DNA of 64,000 nt from Bradyrhizobium sp. Y36 (GTDB taxonomy: Bacteria; Pseudomonadota; Alphaproteobacteria; Rhizobiales; Xanthobacteraceae), in assembly GCF_002531575.1 (NCBI RefSeq), contig NZ_NWTI01000019.1, positions 1 to 64,000 of the forward strand. Reading direction: 5' to 3'. Each line of letters begins with the position of its first letter. Positions within the stretch are counted from its first letter, which is position 1. The notes below the pieces were generated by a model, which was not told where the DNA came from, did not search any database, and saw nothing but the letters and a program-made list of their open reading frames with translations. Shown here piece after piece: positions 52,828-63,444 of the stretch. The position numbers were made by a program, and so were the translations under genes.

Positions 52828-53820
52828 TCACGCCTTGCTCAGGCCGGCCGCCTTCATCGCCTCGCCCATCTGGGCGTCGCCCTTGTCCATGAAGCCCGCG
52901 AACTGGTTCGCATCGCCCCAGACGGTGCCGAAGCCGCGATTGCTCATGAAGTCCTTGAACTCGGCGGAGTCGTAGACCTTCTTCAGCGCCGCCGTGAGCT
53001 TGGTAGCGATCTCCGGCGGCAGGCCCTTCGGTGCGCCGATGCCGCGCCAGGCGCCGGTTGCGTAGTCGATGCCCATCGCTTCCTTCAGGGTCGGCACGTC
53101 CTTGAACACCGGATTGCGGGCCGGCGCCATGATGGCGAGGCTCTTGGCCTTGCCCGCCTCGATGATCGCGCGCGCCTCCGGCACCGAGCACGTCGTGAGG
53201 TCGAGGCCGCCGGCGGCGAGGTCCTGCATCGCGGGCGCCGCGCCGTTCGACGGCACCCAGGCGACCTGATTGGCGGGCAGGCCCATCGCCTGCATCCAGC
53301 CGACCAGCGCCAGATGCCAGATGCCGCCCTGGCCGGTGCCCGATGCCTTGAACTTGCCGGGAGGCGCAGCCTTGATCGCTTCTGCGAGCTCCTTGACCGT
53401 CTTGTAGGGTGAGGAGGAGGAGACCTGGATGCCCGGGGGATCCTCGTTCATCAGGGCCAGTGGCGTGTAGCTCTTCGGCGTCAGCTCGGTGAGGCCCTGC
53501 CAATGCATCATCGAGATTTCGACGGTGAGCATGCCGATGGTGTAGCCGTCGGGCTGTGCGGTCGCGATCGCGCTATGGCCGACTACGCCGGAGCCGCCGG
53601 TGCGGTTGACCACGTTGAAGGGCTGGCCGAGGTCCTTTTCCAGCAGTGCCGCGACAATGCGCGCGGTCGCGTCGGTGCCGCCACCCGCGCCCCAGGGCAC
53701 GATCACGGTGACCGGCCGGGCCGGATAGGCTTGTGCGCGTGCGGGCTTGAAGCCGAATGCGGCGGATGCCGCGACTGCGGCGGTCGAAGCCGCAAAGGTG
53801 CGGCGCGAAATCTTGGACAT
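52828..53820 (-). CDS. tctC: TctC family tricarboxylate-binding protein
   Basis: This 330-residue periplasmic protein is the solute receptor of the tripartite transporter. It has a twin-arginine-like signal (SRRTFAASTAAVAASAAFG, cleavage near ARA). The Bug/TctC fold markers YPARPVTVIVPWGAGGGTDATA and NRTGGSGVVGHSAIA are present, with the C-terminal region EFKDFMSNRGFGTVWGD. I start at MSKISRRTF, since upstream codons do not extend the signal sensibly. It is the first gene of tctC-tctB-tctA. Confidence 0.93.
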   Translation of the reverse strand: MSKISRRTFAASTAAVAASAAFGFKPARAQAYPARPVTVIVPWGAGGGTDATARIVAALLEKDLGQPFNVVNRTGGSGVVGHSAIATAQPDGYTIGMLTVEISMMHWQGLTELTPKSYTPLALMNEDPPGIQVSSSSPYKTVKELAEAIKAAPPGKFKASGTGQGGIWHLALVGWMQAMGLPANQVAWVPSNGAAPAMQDLAAGGLDLTTCSVPEARAIIEAGKAKSLAIMAPARNPVFKDVPTLKEAMGIDYATGAWRGIGAPKGLPPEIATKLTAALKKVYDSAEFKDFMSNRGFGTVWGDANQFAGFMDKGDAQMGEAMKAAGLSKA

Positions 53821-54033
53821 TGAATGCCTCCCAGCGGCGCCCGTGATTTCGGGCGCTCTTGTCAATGACGGCATTCTAGTCGGCTTTGCAGCGTCACCGC
53901 AAGGTAGCGCTACCAAGGAGATCGGCATGTTGTGTGAAAACAGCATGCCCATCAGACGGGCAGTCGGAAATCGGGTGGGTTTTGCCTGCGCGCTTCGCCA
54001 ACCTCAGCGCGTAACGAAAGCCAAAGGCCATCG

Positions 54034-54501
54034 ATGACCCAAGCCTATTACAGTGCCGTGCTGGAACGCCCGCTGGACGACGTCTGGTCGCTGATCCGCG
54101 ATTTCAACAACTACCCCGCTTACATCGACGGCGTGAGCGAGAGCGCGATCGAAGACGACAAGCGCGGCGACGAAATCGGCGCCGTCAGGCGCTTCTGCTA
54201 TCTCGGAAACTGGATCCGCCAGAGCCTGGTGGATCACTCCGACGAGCAGCACACCCTGACCTATGCCGGTCTCGAAGCATTGCCGTATCCGCTGTATGAC
54301 GGAAGCCGGACGCCGGCACCGACGCGCTATCAAGGCACCATGCATTTGCGGCCTATCGTCGAAGGCGACCGCACCCTGATCGAATGGTCGGTCGCCCTCG
54401 AGACCGAACCTGCGGACGCCGATCGCTGGCAAGCCCTGTTTGCGTCCTGGATTCCGGATTGGACGGATTCACTGGCGCGAACGCTGGCGCGATCCGGCTA
54501 G
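54034..54501 (+). CDS. SRPBCC/START-like domain protein
   Basis: This 155-residue protein has the polyketide-cyclase/SRPBCC pattern: VLERPLDDVWSLIRDFNNYPAYI at the start, IGAVRRF in the middle, RTLIEWSVALE and a long C-terminal helix (WQALFASWIPDWTDSLARTLA). It should form a small helix-grip lipid- or ligand-binding cup. The ligand is unknown and no signal peptide is present. Its stop TAG is supplied by the following repeat. Confidence 0.88.
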   Translation: MTQAYYSAVLERPLDDVWSLIRDFNNYPAYIDGVSESAIEDDKRGDEIGAVRRFCYLGNWIRQSLVDHSDEQHTLTYAGLEALPYPLYDGSRTPAPTRYQGTMHLRPIVEGDRTLIEWSVALETEPADADRWQALFASWIPDWTDSLARTLARSG

Positions 54502-54601
54502 AGCGTTTTCGAGCGAAGTGGACACCGGTTCGCGTGAAGAAAACGCGTCAAAACAAGAATCTAGAGCTTCGGTTCTGATTCAATCAGAACCGAAACTCTA
54601 G
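54499..54601. repeat. Stop-codon repeat with terminator-like hairpin, copy 2 of 2
   Basis: Starts tagagcgttttcgagcgaag like copy 1, with TAG as the stop of the SRPBCC gene. The hairpin is longer: 13-base arms ttcggttctgatt and aatcagaaccgaa (54568-54594), enclosed by ctagag and ctctag. It again lies between convergent genes. Compared with copy 1 the stem bases differ on both sides in a compensatory way. Confidence 0.85.
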
Positions 54602-54608
54602 CGATCGT

Positions 54609-55379
54609 TCACGGCTCTTCCGCGTCGCCCTTCGGCCGCGCGCCGCCGAAGATGCGTGTGCCTTCCGCGGTGAGGTAAGGCTTCAGCGTTTCCCAAGGCA
54701 CGAAGGCGACATATTCGCCCTCGGCGTAGGGCCCGACCGCGTAGGGCGGGTAGTGGAAGGTGAGGCCGGAGCTCTTGCCCGCTTCCGTGGACGGCGCGAG
54801 CGTCACCGCGCCGATCTTGAGCAGGCTCGGCTTCAGCTCCTTGAACCATTCGTCGGTCGCGGTCTCGCTGGCGTCGCGCTTCTTCTTCTCGGCCTTGAGC
54901 GAGGCGATGATGGCCTTCACCATCGCCTTCATGGCCGCGCCGTTGTCGGCGGTCTCGGTGAAGAACGGGCGGATCGAGATGCGCTTGTTGTCGGCCTTGT
55001 CCCACAGGATCGTGTTCACGTCCGAATTGGGATGCGCGCCGCGGGTGTTCATGTAGTCGTTGCGCAGGATGCTGACATAGCGGTCGGCAACGACGGAGCG
55101 GATCTCATATTTGCGCTCGAACTCCCAGCCGCCCTCCTTGAAGAACTGCGGATCGGCCTTGCGCGCGGCGGCCGCCTCCGCGGCATTCTTGTCGATCCAT
55201 TTCTTGCCCTCGGCGAGGCAATCCGCCGCCAGCGCCGCATCCGCCTTGATCCTGTCGTCGAGGAACACGCGCGCCTCGATGCTCTTGGTGTTCACGACGG
55301 CATCGGGCTTGGGGTCGGCGGCGAGGGCGGAAAACACGCATGTTACGCTCAGCGCCAGGGCGACGCTCAAACGAGTCAT
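54609..55379 (-). CDS. Secreted DUF3298 (RsiV-like) protein
   Basis: This 256-residue protein has a signal peptide (RLSVALALSVTCVFSALA). The body contains YVSILRNDYMNTRGAHPNSD and FTFHYPPYAVGPYAEGEY, which match DUF3298/PdaC-type periplasmic domains. In such proteins they bind cell-wall or lysozyme-like ligands; no catalytic residues are evident. I start at MTRLSVALAL; the frame is open for 49 more codons upstream that would bury the signal peptide. It is convergent with the SRPBCC gene. Confidence 0.82.
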   Translation of the reverse strand: MTRLSVALALSVTCVFSALAADPKPDAVVNTKSIEARVFLDDRIKADAALAADCLAEGKKWIDKNAAEAAAARKADPQFFKEGGWEFERKYEIRSVVADRYVSILRNDYMNTRGAHPNSDVNTILWDKADNKRISIRPFFTETADNGAAMKAMVKAIIASLKAEKKKRDASETATDEWFKELKPSLLKIGAVTLAPSTEAGKSSGLTFHYPPYAVGPYAEGEYVAFVPWETLKPYLTAEGTRIFGGARPKGDAEEP

Positions 55380-55410
55380 GAATTTCAAGGATGATGCTCC
55401 TGCGTGGGCG

Positions 55411-55707
55411 TCAGAATATTTCGACAATGTCGTCTGCGCTGTGCGGCGAAAAGCCGGGGGACGTCGAGCGGCGAACGGTTGCCTGGGCCTGTAGGCCGGT
55501 CGCATCTTCGATGATGTGCTCGACATCGATCAGATTGAGCAGCGAGAACGAGGTTTCCGGTTCGACCTCGACCATAATGTCGATATCGCTGTCGGCGCGG
55601 TAATCTTCGCCGGCTCGCGAGCCGAGGATGGCGAGCCTCGACACGCCCTTGCCCTTGATGGCATCTGCGTTCTTGCGGATCGCCGCGATGATTTCTTCGC
55701 GTGTCAT
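55411..55707 (-). CDS. Minimal nucleotidyltransferase (MNT/MntA-type)
   Basis: This 98-residue protein has the polymerase-beta-type minimal nucleotidyltransferase motif LGSRAGEDYRADSDIDIMVE: GS at 29-30 followed by D41 and D43. Such proteins usually act as antitoxins paired with a HEPN toxin, AMPylating it. I see no HEPN-like gene on either side: downstream is the DUF3298 gene and upstream is methylmalonyl-CoA mutase. A GTG two codons upstream is an alternative start. It is either an orphan antitoxin or a free-standing enzyme. Confidence 0.85.
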   Translation of the reverse strand: MTREEIIAAIRKNADAIKGKGVSRLAILGSRAGEDYRADSDIDIMVEVEPETSFSLLNLIDVEHIIEDATGLQAQATVRRSTSPGFSPHSADDIVEIF

Positions 55708-55744
55708 GAACACAATCTGGCCGGTTGCGCGGCCAGTGTATCAT

Positions 55745-57901
<2,157 letters not shown>

Positions 57902-57917
57902 GGCTTCAACCATATCC

Positions 57918-58382
57918 TCAATCATGATCCGGATGCTGATGGCTGACGATGGTCGCCATCTTCTCCGGTCCGTAATTCTGCTGCGTGGTCTGGCTCGGGA
58001 GATTGGCGATGCCGACCACCCAGCCGAGGCGCGATTCGGTGCCGAACTGGCGCGTCGGGATCACCCGGTCGGGGCGATCGAAGGCGCCGGTCATGATCTC
58101 GATCCGGTCGCCGTCGATGCGGCCGAAGCTGAGCGGCGTGCCGCAGGCGGCGCAGAAGCCGCGCTCGGCGATGGTGGAGGAGCGGAAGAACGACGGCTGT
58201 CCCTTGGTCCAGGCGAAGTCGGTCTTGTTGATGTCGGCAAAGGAGGCGAAGGGCGCGCCGGCCGCCTTCTGGCACATGCGGCAGTGGCAGATCGAGACCC
58301 TGTTCGGCGCCGTCGTGACACCGAAACGCACCGCGCCGCATTGGCAGCCGCCGGTGAGAACGGGTTTGCTGGTGTCGGTCAT
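57918..58382 (-). CDS. GFA/CENP-V family zinc protein within the mutase operon
   Basis: This 154-residue protein has the glutathione-dependent formaldehyde-activating (GFA, Mss4-like) fold markers: GGCQCGAVRF (C13, C15), CHCRMCQKAAGAPF (C32, C34, C37) and FCAACGTPLSF (C77, C80). It likely binds zinc; a glutathione-formaldehyde activity cannot be assumed from the family. Its ATG overlaps the stop of the small-subunit gene by 4 bases (ATGA), and it abuts or overlaps the large-subunit start. It is therefore firmly inside the mutase operon, which is unusual. Confidence 0.9.
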   Translation of the reverse strand: MTDTSKPVLTGGCQCGAVRFGVTTAPNRVSICHCRMCQKAAGAPFASFADINKTDFAWTKGQPSFFRSSTIAERGFCAACGTPLSFGRIDGDRIEIMTGAFDRPDRVIPTRQFGTESRLGWVVGIANLPSQTTQQNYGPEKMATIVSHQHPDHD

Positions 58383-60250
58383 GCCTGCTCCATCCGTCGA
58401 TAGGCGTCTTGCAGCGTGGCAAGCGCATCGCCTCCGGCGAAGACAAAACCCGTGACGCCGGCGGCCCGCAGCGCCGCCTCGGCTTCCGTCGGGCGGCCCG
58501 CCAGATAGATATGTCGGCCGCCTGCGGTTTGCAGGGCCTTCGCGGCAGGTTCCGCCTGATCGGCGTAGACCTTGTCGCTGGAACAGAGGCAAGCAAGCTC
58601 GGCGCCGGAGGCCTTGAAGGCCGCAGCCAGCTTCGCCGGATCGGCAAAACCCTCGCTGTCGATGGCCTGAATGCCGCCGGCCTCGAAGAAGCTCTTGGCA
58701 AAGGTCGCGCGCGCCGTGAAATCGGCGGGCGTGCCGAGACTGGCCAGGAACACTCTTGGCCGCGCCCCGCGCACCTTCAGCGCCGCGTCGGATTTGTCGC
58801 GCAGCGCCTCGAACGGTTCCGCCAGCCGGATCGGCGGCAGCGGCTCGAACTTGTATTTTTGCTCGCCGTACGGCGCCAGCGCGATCGGTGTCGCCTTGAG
58901 CACGGTGGCTGCGCTCTCATGCAGGTTCGGAAACTCGCTGGCGCCGGTCAGCACGTCGCGGCGTTTTGCGATGTTGGCGTCGCGCGCCTTTCGCGCGGCC
59001 GCGACCTTGCCCTGGAACACGCCCTGCTGAAGCGCGGCAAAGGCGCCGCCGGCCTTTTCGCTCTCCTGGAACAGCGCCCAGGCGGCCTCGCAAAGCTGCG
59101 CGGTCAGCGTCTCGATGCCGCCGGCGCCCGCCGCGGGATCGCTGACCTTGGCGAGGTTGCTTTCCTCCAGCAGCAACAGTTGCGTGTTGCGTGCGACACG
59201 CCGCGCGAACGGATCGGGCAGCCCAAGCGCCAGCGTGTGCGGCAGCACGGTGATCGCGTTGGCGCCGGCAAGCCCCGCCGCGAATGTCGCGATGGTCGCG
59301 CGCAGCATATTCACGTAAGGATCGCGCTGCGTTAGCATGCGCCAGGCGGTATCGGCAGCGATGAACAGCGGTTTGGGCGTCAGCCCGCACGCTGTTTCGA
59401 TGCGCGCCCACAGCAGGCGCAACGCGCGGAATTTGGCCATGCTCAGGAACTGGTCGGCGTCCGCGGCAAGCCGCGCATAGACCATGCCTTGCGCCGCTTC
59501 CAGCGGAATGCCGGCGCCTTCGATCGCGCGCAAATAGGCGACGCCGCAGGCCAGCACGAAGGCGAGCTCCTGCACCTCGGAGCCGCCGGCATCGTGGATC
59601 GCGCGGCCGTCGGCGGAGGCGAACGGCCCCTTGAAGCCGAGCCCGGCGAGGCCCTTGATGGCGCCGGTGATCGCGGGGGCGATCTCGTCCCAGGTATAGG
59701 GGCTGTGGCCCCACACCGCGCCGGCCGCGAGCGGATCGAGGCCGAAGCGGATGTTGCAGGCGGCGGGATCGAGACCCTTGCTCTTCACATATTCCGCGAC
59801 ATGGATCGCGGCCATCCGCGATTGCGGTCCGATCTCGAGCTCGATGCCGATGCCGGCGTCGAGATGAATGTCCTTCAGGATCTTCGCGACCGCCTCGGCC
59901 GAAGGTTCCAGGCCGAAACCGCGCGCGCCATTGGCGCCGGCGAAGACCAGCGCGAGCCCGGTCGCGCCGTTCTCCAGGTCCTGCAACGCCTGCGCATTGG
60001 CCAGCGCCGCATCGGGATGGTCGATCCGCTGCACGATCTGCCACGGCGCGGCGGCGGCTCGCCCCATGACGGGCGCGACAGCCTTGGCGCGCGGATAGAG
60101 CGGATCGATCTTGAGCCCGTCATAGGTCTTGCCGACCAGCTTCTCGAACGGCGCGCCCTTGAGCACGCCGTCGACCAGCTTGCGCCAGTCCTCGACGGTT
60201 GCCTGGGGAAAATCGGCCGCCAGCTTCAGGTCGTCGGTCACGGAGGTCAT
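58379..60250 (-). CDS. mutA: Methylmalonyl-CoA mutase small subunit
   Basis: This 623-residue protein is the non-catalytic partner of the large subunit in heterodimeric mutases. It has the same barrel architecture (WGHSPYTWDEIAPAITGAIKG, FRALRLLWARIETACGL), but its C-terminal B12-like domain lacks the DxHxxG cobalt motif (FLASLGTPADFTAR instead). I start at MTSVTDDLKL; the 47 codons upstream are not mutase-like. It is first in the operon with the GFA-like gene and the large subunit. Confidence 0.93.
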   Translation of the reverse strand: MTSVTDDLKLAADFPQATVEDWRKLVDGVLKGAPFEKLVGKTYDGLKIDPLYPRAKAVAPVMGRAAAAPWQIVQRIDHPDAALANAQALQDLENGATGLALVFAGANGARGFGLEPSAEAVAKILKDIHLDAGIGIELEIGPQSRMAAIHVAEYVKSKGLDPAACNIRFGLDPLAAGAVWGHSPYTWDEIAPAITGAIKGLAGLGFKGPFASADGRAIHDAGGSEVQELAFVLACGVAYLRAIEGAGIPLEAAQGMVYARLAADADQFLSMAKFRALRLLWARIETACGLTPKPLFIAADTAWRMLTQRDPYVNMLRATIATFAAGLAGANAITVLPHTLALGLPDPFARRVARNTQLLLLEESNLAKVSDPAAGAGGIETLTAQLCEAAWALFQESEKAGGAFAALQQGVFQGKVAAARKARDANIAKRRDVLTGASEFPNLHESAATVLKATPIALAPYGEQKYKFEPLPPIRLAEPFEALRDKSDAALKVRGARPRVFLASLGTPADFTARATFAKSFFEAGGIQAIDSEGFADPAKLAAAFKASGAELACLCSSDKVYADQAEPAAKALQTAGGRHIYLAGRPTEAEAALRAAGVTGFVFAGGDALATLQDAYRRMEQA

Positions 60251-60332
60251 ACGGCCAAGGGCTCCCAAACGTATCGTTATTCGCGGGGCGAATTTGCCAC
60301 GGCCGACCGTCCCTGCAAACGGTCGATTTTGG

Positions 60333-60824
60333 TTAACCGGTATCCGGAAGCCGCTCAATGCCTTGCGTCGAGACGCTGGCGAGCCCGTCACGCACGCGAA
60401 TGCCCGAGATGATGCGGTCGGGTGCGATTTCTGCCAGCGGTACCAGCACGAACGCGCGCTCGAACAGGCGCGGATGCGGCAGGGTCAGGTCGGGCTTCTG
60501 CAAGCTGACATCGTCGTAGGCGATCATGTCGAGATCGAGCGTGCGCGGTCCCCAGCGCCGATCCTTCTGTCGCGTGCGGCCGAATTTCTGCTCGACCTTC
60601 TGCAGCACGAACAGGAGTGCGTGCGGATCGAGGTCGGTCTCGATCTCGATGCAGGCATTGATGAAGGGATCCTGGTCCTCGTCGCCCCAGGGCGGCGTGG
60701 CATAGTCCGCGGAGCGCGCGATCAGGGCGCCTTGCGCCATGCCGCAGATATGGGCGACCGCCTTGCGGAATGTCGCGCGGACATCGCCGACATTGCCGCC
60801 GAGGGCGATCAGCACGTCTGCCAT
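60333..60824 (-). CDS. folK: FolK, hydroxymethyldihydropterin pyrophosphokinase
   Basis: FolK activates the pterin for joining to p-aminobenzoate in folate synthesis. The 163-residue protein starts with the family pattern IALGGNVGDVRATF, continues with DPFINACIEIETDL, and has the metal/ATP segment RRWGPRTLDLDMIAYDD and the histidine motif LPHPRLFERAFVL. It lies 1 base after folB in the same direction. Confidence 0.95.
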   Translation of the reverse strand: MADVLIALGGNVGDVRATFRKAVAHICGMAQGALIARSADYATPPWGDEDQDPFINACIEIETDLDPHALLFVLQKVEQKFGRTRQKDRRWGPRTLDLDMIAYDDVSLQKPDLTLPHPRLFERAFVLVPLAEIAPDRIISGIRVRDGLASVSTQGIERLPDTG

Positions 60825-60825
60825 T

Positions 60826-61194
60826 TTACGGATGCCGCGATCGCGTCAGCATGATGCCGACGTCGTCGAAGATCGCCGCGATCGGCGCGTGCGGCTTGTG
60901 CACGGTGATCTTCACGGCGCGGATGCGCGGAAAGTGCGACAGGATGGCGTCGGCAACCGCGCCGGCCGCGCGCTCCAGCAGCTTGTAATTGGTGTTCTTG
61001 AACGCGGCCGTCGTGGTCGCGACTACGTCGGCATAGGACACGGTGTCGGAGAGGCGGTCGCTGCGCGAGGGCTCCGACAGGTCGGTATAGAGCTCGAGGT
61101 CGATCACGAAGCGCTGGCCGACTTCGGTCTCGTGATCCATCACGCCGTGGCGGGCGTGGATCGACAGGCCGGTGACGAAGATCGTGTCGGTCAT
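60826..61194 (-). CDS. folB: FolB, dihydroneopterin aldolase
   Basis: FolB cleaves dihydroneopterin to 6-hydroxymethyldihydropterin. The 122-residue protein has the family start IFVTGLSIHARHGVMDHETEVGQ, the middle block DTVSYADVVA and the catalytic-side lysine in RAVKITVHKPHAP. Its start overlaps the folP stop by 4 bases, so the cluster order is folP-folB-folK. Confidence 0.94.
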   Translation of the reverse strand: MTDTIFVTGLSIHARHGVMDHETEVGQRFVIDLELYTDLSEPSRSDRLSDTVSYADVVATTTAAFKNTNYKLLERAAGAVADAILSHFPRIRAVKITVHKPHAPIAAIFDDVGIMLTRSRHP

Positions 61195-62051
61195 TGTGTG
61201 CCCTCGATTGCGTTCGCAACCCGCAGCGCCTGCAGGGTCTCGGCGACGTCATGGGTCCGGATGATCTTGGCGCCGCGCTGCGCGGCGATCAGATGCGCGG
61301 CGATCGAGCCGGCGAGCCGCTCCTTCGGCTCCGACGGCGACACCGCTGCGATGAAGCGCTTGCGCGAGGCGCCGACCAGGATCGGCAGGTCGAACATCTC
61401 GAATTCGCGCAAGCGCGCCAGCGCGATCATGCTCTGCTCGGCGGTCTTGCCGAAGCCGATGCCGGGATCGAGCACGATCCTGTCGCGCGCGATGCCGGCC
61501 TTTGCGGCGATGTCCAGCGAGCGCAGGAAGAACGTCTTCATGTCCGTGATGATGTCGATGGCGGGATCGGCATCGTCGCGGTTGTGCATGACGATGACGG
61601 GGACACCTCTTGCGGCCACCAGCGGCGCCATCGCGGCGTCGCGCTGCAGGCCCCAGACGTCATTGGCGATCGCCGCGCCCTGGTCGAGCGCGTAGGCCAC
61701 CACCTCCGCCTTCATGCTGTCGATCGAGACCGGCACGCCGAGGGCGACGACGCCGGCCAGCACCGGCTTCAGCCGGGCAAGCTCGTCATCGGCGGTGACG
61801 GCCTTCGCGCCCTTGTAGGGCCGGGTGGATTCGGCGCCGATGTCGATGATGTCGACGCCGGCCTCGATCATCGCCCGCGCCCGCGCGAGCGCCTGCTCGG
61901 GCGCGATGAACTCGCCGCCATCGGAAAAGGAGTCCGGGGTGATGTTGAGCACGCCCATCACCGCCGGGATGGGCCGTTCCAGCAATGTCCGCAGCGCATC
62001 CGGCCTGGCCGAGCCGGCCGGCGGGACGGTTGGGGAGGGCGAGGCATTCAT
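61191..62051 (-). CDS. folP: FolP, dihydropteroate synthase
   Basis: FolP joins p-aminobenzoate to pterin pyrophosphate. The 286-residue protein has the two family signatures MGVLNITPDSFSDGG and DIGAESTRPYKGA. It also has VPVSIDSMKAEV, a VLDPGIGFGKT block and GASRKRFI with SPSEPKERL, the region where sulfonamide resistance changes occur in other species. The first ATG (MNASPSPTV) gives a normal length; the frame extends 25 codons upstream into a repeat. First gene of the folate cluster. Confidence 0.95.
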   Translation of the reverse strand: MNASPSPTVPPAGSARPDALRTLLERPIPAVMGVLNITPDSFSDGGEFIAPEQALARARAMIEAGVDIIDIGAESTRPYKGAKAVTADDELARLKPVLAGVVALGVPVSIDSMKAEVVAYALDQGAAIANDVWGLQRDAAMAPLVAARGVPVIVMHNRDDADPAIDIITDMKTFFLRSLDIAAKAGIARDRIVLDPGIGFGKTAEQSMIALARLREFEMFDLPILVGASRKRFIAAVSPSEPKERLAGSIAAHLIAAQRGAKIIRTHDVAETLQALRVANAIEGTQ

Positions 62052-62101
62052 GGCGCCCGCTTTAGCGGTCGGGGAGGGGGAGTTCAAGACCAACCCCTCG
62101 C

Positions 62102-62202
62102 TGTCATTGCCCGCGAAAGCGGGCAATCCAGTACTCCGAGGCAGTGCGGCGATACGGAGGACGCGCGGCGTACTGGATACCCCGCCTTCGCGGGGTATGA
62201 CG
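62102..62202. repeat. Paired-hairpin intergenic repeat, copy 4 of 4
   Basis: Left hairpin attgcccgcgaaagcgggcaat, core ccagtac and gtactgg, right hairpin ataccccgccttcgcggggtat. It lies just upstream of folP, between it and the DUF4332 gene. Confidence 0.8.
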
Positions 62203-62293
62203 GCAGAGTTTGGTGATACAGCACAGCTCCATCATCGCCATTCCCGTGCCAACGCTTCGTGGTTGCGCGGGGATGACGGAGTCAGGGAGTCGG

Positions 62294-62701
62294 CTAATAC
62301 GTGATCTTCGGCTGCAGCTTCTTCGCCTTGGCGATGATGTCGCCGACCGACTTCTCGGACGGCAGGATGCGCAGCAGCTTCTTCTTCTCGTTGGCGTCGC
62401 GCATGCTCTGGGCGAGCCTTGCCGGATTCCGATAGGCAAGCTCGCGCACGGTGGTGACCCCGGCGGCGCGGACCAGGCCGACCTTGGCGCGGCCCATGCC
62501 GGGGATGCGCATGTAGTCGGACACGTTGGCCCATTCCAGCAGCAATTGCTCGCTGATGCCGGTCTTGGCGGAGAGCGCCTTGCGGCCTTTCACCGTGCCG
62601 GCCGCCTCGAGCAGCGCATCGGTGGTGCGGATACCCTGCGCCTTCAACTTGTTGGCGGCAAAGACCGACAGGCCCTCAATCTCGGAGATGGGATATGTCA
62701 T
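62294..62701 (-). CDS. DUF4332 helix-hairpin-helix protein
   Basis: This 135-residue protein has two helix-hairpin-helix-like units (EIEGLSVFAANKLKAQGIRT and RIPGMGRAKVGLVRAAGVTT) typical of DUF4332, a family of predicted nucleic-acid-binding proteins. The C-terminus is lysine-rich. It follows a DUF2267-type gene on the same strand by 26 bases, so they may be co-transcribed. The role is unknown. Confidence 0.85.
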   Translation of the reverse strand: MTYPISEIEGLSVFAANKLKAQGIRTTDALLEAAGTVKGRKALSAKTGISEQLLLEWANVSDYMRIPGMGRAKVGLVRAAGVTTVRELAYRNPARLAQSMRDANEKKKLLRILPSEKSVGDIIAKAKKLQPKITY

Positions 62702-62727
62702 GGTACTCGATATGAAATGCGACGGCT

Positions 62728-63093
62728 TCAGGCGAACTGGCTGAGGCCCGGCGTCCCCGCAATGATCTTGCCCATCTGATCCGCTCCGATTTTGTCTCGG
62801 CCGTAGCGGAAAAGTTCACGGGCGATGTTTTGAATCTCGGACATGCCGAGCCCGAGGCCCATCAGGCGCGTGCCGACCGCCATCAGGCCGCCGCCCATCA
62901 GCCGCGACAGTCCGCCGCCGCTCCTGGATGCCTCGATGGCGGCTTCCGCTCCGGGGATGTGATCGATCAGGGCCTGCACGCTGTCGGAGGGGCCCTCGTT
63001 GCGGAGGAAGCCCAGGATAATGCCGACGGTCTTTTCAGCGACAGCACTATCTATGCTGGCGTTTGTCGCCAGCCGCCCGATCAGTTCGTCCAT
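62728..63093 (-). CDS. DUF2267-like hypothetical protein
   Basis: This 121-residue protein begins MDELIGRLATNASIDSAVAE and continues as short helices with a Gly/Met-rich middle (GGGLSRLMGGGLMAVGTRLMG). The pattern resembles DUF2267 small proteins found widely in rhizobia, sometimes near stress genes, but the match is loose. No catalytic residues are evident. It is upstream of the DUF4332 gene in the same direction. Confidence 0.7.
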   Translation of the reverse strand: MDELIGRLATNASIDSAVAEKTVGIILGFLRNEGPSDSVQALIDHIPGAEAAIEASRSGGGLSRLMGGGLMAVGTRLMGLGLGMSEIQNIARELFRYGRDKIGADQMGKIIAGTPGLSQFA

Positions 63094-63444
63094 AAGGCCC
63101 GCCCCTCAGCCGGTTTGCTTGCCGGAGTATTCTTTCGAAAATGATCTTGAGCCGGTGTGATGTGAAATTCAAGCGATGAACGCAAGCGTCGTCGCGATTC
63201 ATCTTCGAACGCGCGAAAAGTGTTGCAGCGGTGCATGAGCGGAGATGGAATCGGCGAAAAATTGCCGCGTTGCGAACGGCTCGTTCCTACTTTCGGCTGA
63301 TACCGTCCGTCTGTTTCCGACAATGTCACATGCCTGGAGCAGCGTTGAACCGTTTCAATCGGTGCGCGACATGCGTTAAACTACGGAACTGGAGCATTCG
63401 AGTTTCGGTATGCGAAACCCGGCAAGAAGAGATCAGAGAGAATA
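63094..63444. other. Divergent intergenic region before the HerA-like gene
   Basis: A 351-base gap between divergent genes, presumably with both promoters. I find no clear promoter box or strong hairpin, only weak inverted segments (gcgatgaacgc and gcgattcatc). The short open frames here have no supporting signals. Confidence 0.5.
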
